DNA of 64,000 nt from CAZJUP01 sp964549275 (GTDB lineage: Bacteria; Fidelibacterota; Marinisomatia; Marinisomatales; TCS55), in contig CAZJUP010000008.1 in the NCBI GenBank assembly GCA_964549275.1, positions 34,847-98,846 on the forward strand, in the 5' to 3' direction. This document shows, piece by piece, positions 1 through 9,700 of the stretch. The first letter of the stretch is position 1. Every line of letters starts with the position of its first letter. The position numbers were made by a program, and so were the translations under genes. The notes under the pieces are model-generated. The model was not told where the DNA came from and did no database searches. It saw only the letters and a program-made list of their open reading frames with translations.

Positions 1-1
1 T

Positions 2-1225
2 CCCGACGATTTGACTTTAATAATGGCATGGGTTGGCGGGGGAATGATGGCATTGCTTGGGGCTTTTGCCATTGCGGAATTATCCACACGGTTCCCGGAA
101 ACTGGTGGGGACTTCCTCTATCTTCATAAAGTGTACGGACCCTTTCCCGCATTCCTCTATGGCTGGATGAGCCTGGTTATATTTGAAACGGGGTCAATTG
201 CTGTTCTGGCTCTTTTCTCTGCGAAATATACACAGCAGTTTTTTCCTGCGGCACAAGGGGTATCTGTTCCGTTTCTTGCCTCAATCCTCGTATTATTTTT
301 CTCAGGAATTCACTGTCTAAAGGTTGAAGTTGGTTCCCGGTTCCAATCCATTTTAACCGTTGTAAAAATAGCGGGAATATTTCTCATGGTCTATTTTCTA
401 ATTGGTGGAGAGAGTTCGCCAACGGTTACACACACCAGGTCAGATTCTGGAGAAAACCCTTTTATGGGATTTTCAAGGGCATTGATCCCCATCTTTTTTG
501 CCTACACAGGTTGGAATGTGGCCGGGTATATTGGAGGGGAAATTAAAAATCCGCGAAAAACACTTCCCAGAGCATTGATTGGAGGTACATTGATTACCAC
601 GATTATTTATGTGATCGTGAACCTTGCCTTTCTGAAATCTGTGGGTTTGGCCGGTATTCAGGGACAGGAAATGGCCCCATTAATTGCCTTGGAAGCGGTT
701 GGGGCTGGACAGTGGACTACTTTTTTATCCGTTCTGATTTTTGTGAGTGTAGCCAGTTCTTTATCCATCACCATTCAAACAGCAGGAGCACGGGTTATCC
801 AGGCTATGGGAGAACAGGGCGTCTTTTTTCAATTCACCGCACGGACCCATAAAAAATTTAAAACACCGGTAAATGCCATTTTGGTCCAAGCAATATGGAC
901 TATTGTCCTCATGTTTGCCTTGGATATTGAAAGTTTAGTGGATTCAACCACGGTGGTGATGATTATGTTTTCCGCTCTGTCTATATCGACCCTCATCAAG
1001 GTCAATTATTCAAAAAACGGATTAAAAGGGAACAGGGATATGTATAAGACGTCTTTCTTTCCTTTGGTCCCCGCAGCTTATATCTTCAGTGCAATATTTG
1101 TGAGTTGGGGTGTGATACAGTTTCACTTATCTCAAGGAAGCCTTCTTCCGGTTTGGGGATTAGGATTTCTTATTTTTGGCAGTGTTGTTTTTGTTATTTG
1201 GAAAAAATGGATTTGGCATGAGTAA
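2..1225 (+). CDS. APC-family amino acid permease, 5' end outside window
   Basis: Inner-membrane amino acid/polyamine permease of the APC superfamily. The open frame runs back to the first bases of the window, so roughly the first 40 residues (TM1 and the usual start) are missing; the TTG at 11 is only an in-frame codon. The visible part has about 11 hydrophobic segments. The family pattern of the TM2 region is clear: a Gly-rich helix, then AELSTRFPETGGDFLYLHK and a YGPFPAFLYGW segment. The middle contains GYIGGEIKNPRKTLPRA, a loop typical of this family. The substrate cannot be read from sequence. The stop overlaps the ahcY start by 8 bases, so the two are probably co-translated; import of a methionine-cycle compound is a possibility only. 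Confidence 0.85.
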   Translation, partial: PDDLTLIMAWVGGGMMALLGAFAIAELSTRFPETGGDFLYLHKVYGPFPAFLYGWMSLVIFETGSIAVLALFSAKYTQQFFPAAQGVSVPFLASILVLFFSGIHCLKVEVGSRFQSILTVVKIAGIFLMVYFLIGGESSPTVTHTRSDSGENPFMGFSRALIPIFFAYTGWNVAGYIGGEIKNPRKTLPRALIGGTLITTIIYVIVNLAFLKSVGLAGIQGQEMAPLIALEAVGAGQWTTFLSVLIFVSVASSLSITIQTAGARVIQAMGEQGVFFQFTARTHKKFKTPVNAILVQAIWTIVLMFALDIESLVDSTTVVMIMFSALSISTLIKVNYSKNGLKGNRDMYKTSFFPLVPAAYIFSAIFVSWGVIQFHLSQGSLLPVWGLGFLIFGSVVFVIWKKWIWHE

Positions 1226-2495
1226 AGTTAAAGATTTTTCCCTGGCAGGACAGGGGAGAATACTGTTGGATTGGGCAAAAGACAACATGCCGGTTTTGGC
1301 CAGCCTTCGAAATCGGTTTGAAAAAGAAAAACCCCTTGCAGGATTAAAAATAGGGGTAGCTCTCCATTTTGAGAAAAAAACAGGTGTTCTTATGGAAACT
1401 CTGGCATCCGGAGGGGCAGAGGTCACCATTTCTTCCTGCAATCCTCTCACAACGGATGATTCGGTTGCTGCAGCACTAGGTAAATCCATGAATGTCTTTG
1501 CCTGGGCCGGACAAACCAAACAGGAGTACTATGAGTGCTTGGAGACGGTTATCGCCTCAAAACCGGATATTACCATTGACGATGGATGTGATCTTATTCA
1601 TCTTCTCCATACAAAATTCAGGGATGACCTGGATCGGGTGATAGGCAGTTGCGAAGAAACAACCACAGGTGTGATTCGTCTCAAGGCTATGGAAAAAGAG
1701 GGGATACTGGCCGTCCCGGTGATGGCCGTGAATAATGCCTATTCCAAGCATCTTTATGATAACCGTTATGGTACAGGCCAGAGTGTGATAGAAGGCATCC
1801 TTAATGCCACCAATATTTTGATTGCAGGAAAAACAGCTGTGGTTGTGGGATATGGATGGTGCGGCCGTGGTATTGCCGATCGGTTAAAAGGGCTTGGAGC
1901 CCGGGTGATTGTGGTTGAAACTGCAGGATCCCTGGTGGAAGGTCCCTCTGGATACCACCGTGCCTTGGAAGCTCTCTATGACGGATTTTCTGTCATGGCC
2001 ATGGGAGACGCAGCATCAGAAGGAGATCTGTTTATCACGGCAACAGGGAACAAACATGTCATTTCTGTGGACCATATGCAGGTCATGAAGGATGGGGCAA
2101 TTCTGGCCAATTCCGGGCACTTCGATCACGAAATTGATGTAGATGGATTGGAAAAAATCAGTCAAAAACAAAACAGGGGACTCCATGTTGATCAGTTTAA
2201 ATTAGAAAGTGGGAAAAGGGTTGTTGTCCTGGCTGAAGGCAGATTGGTGAACTTGGCTCAGCCCACAGGGCAAGGGCATCCGATTGAGATTATGGATGGC
2301 AGTTTTGGTATCCAGGCTTTGTGTGTGGAATATCTTGCTAAAAATGGAAAAGGAATGAAAGCATGTGTCTTCGATGTACCCAAATACATTGACGACACTG
2401 TGGCAAAAATCGCTCTGGAGGCCCAGGGAATTAACCTGGACCCTCCCACAGAAGAACAAAAAAAATACAGTCAATCCTGGAAGGAAGGCACCTGA
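1218..2495 (+). CDS. ahcY: Adenosylhomocysteinase, short thermophile/archaeal type
   Basis: Cytoplasmic NAD-dependent hydrolysis of S-adenosylhomocysteine to adenosine and homocysteine, in the activated methyl cycle. The 425 residues match the short form of the family, which lacks an internal insertion found in the longer eukaryotic/proteobacterial form. Visible motifs are NNAYSKHLYDNRYGTGQS (substrate-site segment), the Rossmann loop GYGWCGRG near residue 210 and NSGHFDHEIDVDGL. The longer frame begins at 1176, but the ATG at 1218 (MSKVKDFSLAGQGR) is chosen because it sits in an ATGAGTAA overlap with the permease stop and starts where family members start. The stop overlaps the dut ATG by one base (TGATG). 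Confidence 0.93.
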   Translation: MSKVKDFSLAGQGRILLDWAKDNMPVLASLRNRFEKEKPLAGLKIGVALHFEKKTGVLMETLASGGAEVTISSCNPLTTDDSVAAALGKSMNVFAWAGQTKQEYYECLETVIASKPDITIDDGCDLIHLLHTKFRDDLDRVIGSCEETTTGVIRLKAMEKEGILAVPVMAVNNAYSKHLYDNRYGTGQSVIEGILNATNILIAGKTAVVVGYGWCGRGIADRLKGLGARVIVVETAGSLVEGPSGYHRALEALYDGFSVMAMGDAASEGDLFITATGNKHVISVDHMQVMKDGAILANSGHFDHEIDVDGLEKISQKQNRGLHVDQFKLESGKRVVVLAEGRLVNLAQPTGQGHPIEIMDGSFGIQALCVEYLAKNGKGMKACVFDVPKYIDDTVAKIALEAQGINLDPPTEEQKKYSQSWKEGT

Positions 2496-2932
2496 TGCAT
2501 TTACATATTAAACCCTTCACCGCAGAAGTAAAACAGATGTATGAAAACCATGGACATTTCCATGATGGAGATGCTGGGATTGATTTATTTGTTATTAATG
2601 AGCAAACCATCAGTGCGGGAGAGACCTCTCTAATTCATATGCAAATTGCCTGCGAAAATTCTGAAAACCGTCCCTATTTGCTTATGCCCAGGTCCAGCAT
2701 TGCCAAAACACCTATACGCATGTGTAACTCCATTGGATTGATTGATGGAGGTTACCGAGGGGAAATTATGGCAGCGGTGGATAATATAAAGACGGAAGAT
2801 TATACCATAGAACCGGGGCAGCGCCTCTTTCAATTGGTGGCCATGGATGGATCGCCCATTCATTTTAAAATTGTGGAGGAACTTACAGAAACCACACGGG
2901 GGAGCGGTGGTTTTGGCAGTACGGGGAAGTGA
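2495..2932 (+). CDS. dut: dUTP diphosphatase
   Basis: Hydrolyses dUTP to dUMP and pyrophosphate, keeping uracil out of DNA and feeding dTMP synthesis. The 145 residues contain all five trimeric-dUTPase motifs: DAGIDL (1), PRSS (2), GLIDGGYRGEI (3, with catalytic Asp and the Tyr that stacks on the base), GQRLFQL (4) and the Gly-rich C-terminal arm RGSGGFGSTG (5). It is translationally coupled to ahcY by TGATG. The last 78 bases, which encode motif 5, recur at 17202-17279 with almost only synonymous changes. The present 3' end may therefore have arrived with the downstream block. Confidence 0.95.
   Translation: MHLHIKPFTAEVKQMYENHGHFHDGDAGIDLFVINEQTISAGETSLIHMQIACENSENRPYLLMPRSSIAKTPIRMCNSIGLIDGGYRGEIMAAVDNIKTEDYTIEPGQRLFQLVAMDGSPIHFKIVEELTETTRGSGGFGSTGK
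2855..2932 (+). repeat. dut: Direct repeat, left copy: 3' end of dut
   Basis: These 78 bases are repeated in the same orientation at 17202-17279 (offset 14347). Counting by eye, 72 of 78 positions match; the differences are at 2856, 2860, 2908, 2926, 2929 and 2931. From codon ATT at 2858 to the stop every difference is synonymous, including TGA for TAA. This copy completes the intact dut gene. Confidence 0.93.
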
Positions 2933-2972
2933 CACTTTCATATTCTTAATTATTCTTATGTAAATTTTAACT

Positions 2973-4715
2973 ATGCTGATGACTTTAAATAGGGGCATCA
3001 TTATTTTTTTTCTGGTTTTATCGGCAGCTTTTGGTGAGGGAAAAAATCGGCCTAAGTATCCGGCACCATTGGATACCCTTTTGTTTTATCAATCTTCTCA
3101 TCCTTCAAAAGCACTTAAAATCGGTATCGAGGTATTAAATAATCCTCATGACTTGACGGACAATGTCGTGGCAACCATTGAAGGACAAATTGGTGTCATC
3201 CTAAAAAATCAAGGATTTATTGTTCAAGCCATGGATTTTTTGCAAAAAAGTATGAATCACTATATTGAAAAGGGAGACTCTTCATTGCTGGGATGGTATT
3301 ATATAGAAGTGGGGAATATATACTTTTATGAGAAGATGTACCCAAAGGCCAAAAAACAATACTTTAAAGCGATTGATGCGTTTAAACAAAATAGTAATCT
3401 TCATGGACAAGCAACGGGAATTAATAATCTGGCGTTAATTGCCATTGAAGAAGAAAACTTCGATGAAGCATTTACATTATTTAACGATGCACTTGAAATA
3501 CGAATTGACTTTGGTAAAGAACCTTATCTATTAGGACATTCCTATAAATATATTGGAGACCTATATTTTCAGCTGGGGCAAAAAACATTGGCCAAAGAAT
3601 ATTATGATAAAGTTCTAAGTTTAGGAATATTAGAAGGGGAGGGCAATATTAAAGGTCTAACCCATCAAGCGCTTATGGAAATATATTTCGAAACAGGATA
3701 CAAAGATAAAGCCATTGAACACTATAAGTTAGCTGAACATAATTATACTATAAAAAATGATTCAAAATACCTTGCAGAACTTTATAGATATTTGGCAGTC
3801 TATTTTAAGAAGAATGCAAATCCAAAGGAAGCCTTGAATTATTACAGAAAAATGATGAAGGTCTCAGAAAAGCAAGGATTTATAAAATATAATATTGAGG
3901 CATTAGAAAATATAATTTCAATTCATGAAATACATGACCCATCATTGAAGTTAAATTCCCTGTTCCATCAGTTAAACGGTTTACAGAAAAAACTTTATTT
4001 TAATGAAATATCAAAATCTATAGAACAAAGTGAAATGAGGTCGGTTCTATCCTTCCAAAAGATGGCCTTATCAGAAAAAGAAACAAAACTTTTTAGGGCG
4101 ACTGTGATTATTATATTTGGTACGGTGGGTGGGCTTTTCCTGGTGGTTTTGGTTTGGAGTCAATATCGCTATTATCTATATAAAAAGAAATCAAATGCCA
4201 TAGCTTTAGAGAATCAAAAAGAAATTTATGAGAAAAAAATCAAAATAGAAGAAATGAAAGAGAGCCAACTTGAGGAAGAATTGGTGATGAAAAAGCGGGA
4301 CCTAATTACTAAAACGACATATCTACAGCAAAAGAATGATATTATCGCAAAAATTGGAAATGATTTGGAGTATCATATTAGTCTCATGGCGGGAGCGCAG
4401 GATAAAAGACGCTTTCGCTCTCTAATGGCACGAATTAAAGAATTGGATAATACTGAAGATCAATGGCAGGAATTTGAAAAGCATTTCATTGAAGTCTTTC
4501 CCAGTTTTTTACAAGATTTGTCGCAAAAATTCTCAAATTTATCCGCCCAGGATTTAAAAATATGTGCCTATATAAAAATGAACTTGATTACTAAGGATAT
4601 TTCTCGACTTACGGGATTAGCGGTGCGTTCTGTTGAAACCCGCAGATATCGTTTGAGGAAGAAAATGGGTATTCCGGAAGGGGAAACGATTTTATTCTTT
4701 CTCAATAACATTTAG
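2973..4715 (+). CDS. TPR sensor protein with transmembrane helix and C-terminal HTH
   Basis: Predicted membrane-anchored regulator of 580 residues. An N-terminal signal or anchor helix is followed by at least six tetratricopeptide-like repeats (residues about 60-330, for example GWYYIEVGNIYFYEKMYPKA). A transmembrane helix lies near 375-397 and a charged coiled coil near 400-450. The C-terminal helix-turn-helix (about 515-575) resembles LuxR/GerE HTHs and contains RSVETRRYRLRKKMG. No receiver or kinase domain is present. The layout matches Bacteroidota-type TPR-TM-HTH proteins, which sense on the periplasmic side. The next gene is a stand-alone version of the same HTH. Starts at 2973 and 2979 are both possible. 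Its target is unknown; the downstream surface-protein genes are the obvious candidates. Confidence 0.75.
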   Translation: MLMTLNRGIIIFFLVLSAAFGEGKNRPKYPAPLDTLLFYQSSHPSKALKIGIEVLNNPHDLTDNVVATIEGQIGVILKNQGFIVQAMDFLQKSMNHYIEKGDSSLLGWYYIEVGNIYFYEKMYPKAKKQYFKAIDAFKQNSNLHGQATGINNLALIAIEEENFDEAFTLFNDALEIRIDFGKEPYLLGHSYKYIGDLYFQLGQKTLAKEYYDKVLSLGILEGEGNIKGLTHQALMEIYFETGYKDKAIEHYKLAEHNYTIKNDSKYLAELYRYLAVYFKKNANPKEALNYYRKMMKVSEKQGFIKYNIEALENIISIHEIHDPSLKLNSLFHQLNGLQKKLYFNEISKSIEQSEMRSVLSFQKMALSEKETKLFRATVIIIFGTVGGLFLVVLVWSQYRYYLYKKKSNAIALENQKEIYEKKIKIEEMKESQLEEELVMKKRDLITKTTYLQQKNDIIAKIGNDLEYHISLMAGAQDKRRFRSLMARIKELDNTEDQWQEFEKHFIEVFPSFLQDLSQKFSNLSAQDLKICAYIKMNLITKDISRLTGLAVRSVETRRYRLRKKMGIPEGETILFFLNNI

Positions 4716-4864
4716 CGGTTAAGCCATTATTTTAGCGACGAGCAAGTTTTACTTAAATACCTCTCCTTTCCTCTAAGAATATTCTCAACATAAGTAGTAA
4801 TGACGTAGTGATTTATATTCTATAAAAAGATAAACTTATCCATAAGTATAGTAATAGGAATGCC
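4716..4864. other. Intergenic gap with no recognised feature
   Basis: This 149-base AT-rich gap separates the TPR/HTH gene from the small HTH gene. I see no RNA gene, strong hairpin or convincing -35/-10 pair. It is the longest gap inside the dut-flanked block, so a promoter for the following three overlapping genes probably lies here. Confidence 0.4.
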
Positions 4865-5140
4865 ATGATAAATGAAAAAAACTGGATAAGATTTTTTGAA
4901 TCCTTCTCAGAATCTAAGCATAATCAATCCTTTATTCAGGAGATTACCAAACAAATTCCAAACCTGACAGACATACAATTTAAGGTGTGTACTTATCTCA
5001 GGGCTGGACATTCTACGGTGTATATTGCAAAAAATTTAAATCTATCCAGCCGTGCTGTGGAAAACCACAGATACAGACTTAGAAAGAAATTTAAGTTGGA
5101 TCGTTCCGAAAATCTGGCTGCAAAACTGATGAGGCTATAA
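4865..5140 (+). CDS. Small LuxR-like HTH DNA-binding protein
   Basis: A 91-residue protein that is essentially one helix-turn-helix domain. It aligns with the C-terminus of the TPR regulator just upstream: NLTDIQFKVCTYLRAGHST matches NLSAQDLKICAYIKMNLIT, and SSRAVENHRYRLRKKFKL matches AVRSVETRRYRLRKKMGI. It has no sensor or receiver domain, so it may act as a partner or competitor of the larger regulator. The stop overlaps the next gene's ATG by one base (TAATG), placing it in the same transcript as the secreted proteins. Confidence in the fold is good; the regulatory role is inference. Confidence 0.75.
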   Translation: MINEKNWIRFFESFSESKHNQSFIQEITKQIPNLTDIQFKVCTYLRAGHSTVYIAKNLNLSSRAVENHRYRLRKKFKLDRSENLAAKLMRL

Positions 5141-6705
5141 TGAAACACAAATCTTTAAAGCTATTATTAACTATTTTAATTCTTAGTGGCCTGTCAATGG
5201 CTCAGACTCGGGTTTCGAGCCGTTTGGACACCAACACAACATGGGACATGACCGGTAGCCCTTATGAGCTTACGAATACGGTGCAACTTGCTTATGGAAC
5301 TACACTCATAATCGAGCCCGGGGTAGTTATAAACGGAAATGGACATACTTTGGAAGTTTTCGGAACTTTGAAAGGAATGGGGTCTCCTAACAATAGTATC
5401 AGGTTTTATAATGTTAATCTCCAGCCCGGAGTCGGGAAAGCAGAAAAACCATTTCGTATCGAATTAAATTATGCCTATCTGGAAAAGGGACGCTTTTACG
5501 ACCCGAAAGTTAAAGAAGTCTTTGGGAGCTTGAGACTTATTAATTCACATCTCTACCATGTGGGTGGGAATATAAACCTGTGGTTTCCCATTCAGGATTG
5601 TGTAATCGTAAAAAATATTTTTTATAACTCTGGGAGTATTAAGGTTAGCTTGGATGATAGTCGGCGTGTGAATATCGAGAATAATTATTTTTACTCCAGT
5701 AATCCAAATTCTGATTCTGGGTATGCCATCCAGTGTATGGCGAGTTATGATCAGTCCAGAACTTTTGTGCGACTCAATACTTTTGCCAACCCCCATGCCA
5801 CAGCCTTAAGTCTCTCTTCCGGTGAAACTTCCGCTAAAATAACGGCCATTGAAAATTTCTGGAGTTCGACTATAGAAGAAGATATTACCCGTATGGTTTT
5901 TGACAATAATGATGACCTTAGTGTGCCGGGAAAAATAAGATATTGGCCCTGGTTGAGTGGACGTCACGTTAACACACCTGAGCTTACGTCAGTAGAACTG
6001 GATACTCTTGGGCGGTATTTTGCTGCCCTTTCCGGTTTGCCCGTCGTATCGGTAATTCCCTTAGAAGTAGATATTACAGACTCAGTGGATCATGTCGATC
6101 ATAAGGAAAACCTAACCACTCTGATTCGTGGGGAAGCTCATACATCCAATAAAGTGTATTTAGTGGATTTCAATAAAGAGCGAGAGTCCTTTTCTGATCA
6201 AGAATTTATAAATGGGGTAAAAACTGATTCCATAGCCCGAGAGAGGGGCAGGGCTAACGGTGCCACACACCTTATAACATGGTCGCTGTGGAACAGTGAA
6301 AGCAAATACCATGTGGATATGAAGTATTACAACATTGTATCTGGAGAAAAAAAGAAGAGCAGGTGGCTGCGTGGCACAGTGCGAATTAGATTTAGTGTCC
6401 CTCGAGAAAAAGAGATATTGGAGCAGCAGGTTCAAAAATCCGCTTGGGTTCTTTTGGGTACGACACCGCCACTGGGACGATTTCCTCAAGATACCATGAT
6501 GAGCCGATTATGGATGTGGAGCAAAGTGAAATTTGATAGTCTTTTGTTCAATATTGAAATGGCTTACGGCATGGCTTATGTGGGGGTATTTCTTACCGCT
6601 CTTGGACTGGCAGGAGGCTATGGCACCTATGCCATCATTTCGGGGGCCGAGGGAGAAGACAAATCAGGTATTTCGTTTCCTCCAGATTATCCGGAGACAC
6701 TCTAA
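5140..6705 (+). CDS. Secreted beta-helix protein with C-terminal membrane segment
   Basis: A 521-residue protein with a clear signal peptide (LLLTILILSGLSMAQ, cleavage near residue 22). Residues about 30-260 look like a right-handed parallel beta-helix of the pectate-lyase type, with short repeated strands and many Asn and Gly turns (for example GVVINGNGHTLEVFGTLKG). Residues about 300-430 contain ARERGRANGATHLITWSLW and a following YYNIVSGE strand. That pattern recalls TolB-N/CsgG-like domains, but this is a weak call. A hydrophobic helix near 485-505 ends the protein. It overlaps both neighbours by 1 base. It carries no sorting domain of its own. Function is unknown; a surface or periplasmic helper of the giant protein fits the context. 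Confidence 0.6.
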   Translation: MKHKSLKLLLTILILSGLSMAQTRVSSRLDTNTTWDMTGSPYELTNTVQLAYGTTLIIEPGVVINGNGHTLEVFGTLKGMGSPNNSIRFYNVNLQPGVGKAEKPFRIELNYAYLEKGRFYDPKVKEVFGSLRLINSHLYHVGGNINLWFPIQDCVIVKNIFYNSGSIKVSLDDSRRVNIENNYFYSSNPNSDSGYAIQCMASYDQSRTFVRLNTFANPHATALSLSSGETSAKITAIENFWSSTIEEDITRMVFDNNDDLSVPGKIRYWPWLSGRHVNTPELTSVELDTLGRYFAALSGLPVVSVIPLEVDITDSVDHVDHKENLTTLIRGEAHTSNKVYLVDFNKERESFSDQEFINGVKTDSIARERGRANGATHLITWSLWNSESKYHVDMKYYNIVSGEKKKSRWLRGTVRIRFSVPREKEILEQQVQKSAWVLLGTTPPLGRFPQDTMMSRLWMWSKVKFDSLLFNIEMAYGMAYVGVFLTALGLAGGYGTYAIISGAEGEDKSGISFPPDYPETL

Positions 6706-6740
6706 TGAATACAACAACTGCATCTATTAAGGAAATTGTT

Positions 6741-9700
6741 ATGAAAAAAGCACCAAAGACTTTTCTCTTATCCAGTCTAATTATCAGTACAATCCTTTCC
6801 GCGCAATCTTATAATGGTGGTAGTGGTACAGCAGAAGCGCCCTATCAGATTTCAAGCAAAACTGATTTGAAATATCTTTCTGAACACTCAAGTGATTGGT
6901 CGAAACATTTTATTCAAACGGCTCATATTTCATTTGAATCAACTGATTTTGAAAGTGGTGGCGATTTTTATAATAGTGGTAACGGGTTTATATCCATCGG
7001 CGATAACTCAACCAAATTCACCGGCTCCTATGATGGACAAAATTTTATGATAGATGGACTTACCATCAGTCGTTCTTCTACAGATTATGTAGGCCTGTTT
7101 GGATATGCTCACAATGCAACAATTTCAAATTTAGGTGTTACCAATGTAAATATAATTGGAAGAAATTATGTTGGAGCTGTAGTTGCGAATAATTGGGTTT
7201 CTACAGTAAACAATTGTTATAGTACCGGCTCCATAAGTGGCCGAATGGCGGTTGGTGGGCTTGTTGGTATAGTAAGTAGTGCTGGTATCGTAACACACAG
7301 TTATAGCAGTGCAACTGTTACCGGAACTTCAGATGCATATTATATTGGCGGGTTGGTAGGCAAGAATGAATCTAATATCAACACCAGTTACAGTGTGGGG
7401 TCTGTGTCTGGAAAACAATCCGTAGGTGGATTTGTTGGTTATAATGCTGGGAGTGATTTTACTATCTATAATTGCTATAGTACGGGTAACGTTACTCGGG
7501 AAAGCGGAGCAACAAATACTACTTTTGGAGGTTTTATAGGTAGTAATCAATATGGTTATCCTGTTCAAAAATGCTATTCAACAGGTAATGTAGTATATAC
7601 AGACGCCACTGATCCAACAAACAAGGGATTCCTAGGTGGTGGAAGCAATTCCCAAACAACCCAAAATTTCTTTGACAGCGAAGTTTCGAACCAGTCTACC
7701 GCAAGTGGTGCCACGGCAAAAACCACATCACAAATGAAGACATTAACTACGTTTACCGGCTCCTCCTGGGATTTTGTAGGTGAAACTTCAAACGGCACTA
7801 ATGACTATTGGAACAAAGATGCAGATGGCGCCACCAATACCAATAGCGGGTATCCCTATCTTAGTTGGCAAAATATAACCATATCTTCAAAAACACCTTC
7901 CGCCAATGCGTTGGGAATAATTAAAAGTTCCAATATTGTGGTGCAGTTCAATATTAATATCAATAGCGGTACCGTGGACGAAAACACATTCAATGTAGAT
8001 GGGTCTATTTCGGGCCCTATTGCGGGAACATATACGACCAGCACAAATACGGTAACTTTTAACCCTACTTCTGATTTTTTACCTGGTGAAACTATAAGTG
8101 TGACACTCACAAAATCCATCCTCGGTAATTTGGCTAACCCCATCACCTGGCAGTTTAAAGTGGATGTACCTTCAGGGCACGGCGGATTTTCAGATAATGG
8201 GCAAACTCTAAATAATAATTATAGTGCCCAACCAGCCTTTGGGGATTTAGATAATGACGGAGATCTGGATGCATTCGTAGCCTACTTTCAGGGGCGTGGG
8301 AATAGGATAATGATGGGTGATGGGAGTGGTAACTTTACTGACAATAACCAAACCCTGGGTTCAGATAATACAGTTGATGTTGCTTTGGGGGATTTAGACA
8401 ACGACGGAGATCTGGATGCGTTTGTAGCAAACTACTTTACCAGCTCTACAACGGGAGAACCAAACGTCATCTGGAAGAATAACGGAAGTGGCACGTATTC
8501 CAATAGCGGGACATTTACGGGTTATAATTATAGTATTAGCCAGGCTGTTGCACTGGGCGACTTGGACGGAGACGGAGATTTGGATGCCGTGGTTGCCAAT
8601 GGCAGGTCTGGTAAAAGCCAAGCAAATAGAGTTTGGATGAATGATGGAAGTGGAAACTTTAATAACAACAGTCAGAGTCTGGGGAGTACTGTAGACTATG
8701 GTGTTGCATTAGGGGACGTTGACGGAGATGGAGACTTAGATATTTTTTTTGGCGGTTGCTATTATGGGAGTTATCACACAGTCTGGCTGAATAACGGAAG
8801 TGGATCATTTACCGATAGTGGACAGGATTTGGGTTCGAGTTGGACAAAGGCCAGAGGTGTTGCACTGGGTGACATTGATAATGATGGAGATTTGGATGCC
8901 TACGTTGCGAATGAAAGCAGTACAGCAAATAAAGTGTACGTCAATAACGGAAGTGGTATATTTTCTGATAGTGAGCAATCATTAGGCAGTTCGAGTAGTA
9001 TGAGAATTTCATTGGGAGACCTAGATGGTGATGATGACCTGGATGCTTTTGTGGTGAATAATGGAAGTGCAAATAAAGTATGGCTGAATAATGGGAGTGG
9101 CACATTTACTGACAGTGGCGTGGATATAGGAGATAATAGTTCCAGTTGGGGTATTGCCTTGGGAGATGTAGATGGTGACGGCGATTTGGATGCTTATGTA
9201 GCGAATAGTAGTAGTAGAGAAAAAGTTTGGCTAAACAATCCTGTACCGGATGTTGCCAGTGTAACTTCCCCTGTAAATAGTACCGTTTACAATTCCTCGT
9301 CCATGCCCACCACGTTCACCGGGCAAGCAGGAGATATATCCACCGGGAGCGGAATGAATGCCAATTCCGCAACTTTTTATATAAAAGATACGGACAATTC
9401 AAATAAATATTGGGATGGAGACAGCTGGGAAAGTACTGAAACCTGGTTGGCGACGACCCACGATGCCACCACGGATGGTACTGATAAAAATTGGACAGAT
9501 AATGTGACTCTTCCCACTTGGACGAGTACCCACGAATATGAAGTAAAAGCAAAAGCATTAAATAAATCAGGGAATTTCTTGGAAGGAACGGCAGTGACAT
9601 TTATTTATGATGATGGTTCCCCCACTATAACGGATGCCGAATGGCAGGACAGTGAAAGCGATGGGATCATTAACCGAGTTGTCCTGACTTTTTCTGAAAA

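Noticed and set aside
8230..9210. Regularly spaced similar DNA that resembles a CRISPR or minisatellite array
   Set aside because: The spacing is a protein repeat (FG-GAP/VCBS) in frame, with degenerate third positions and no constant repeat-spacer pattern.
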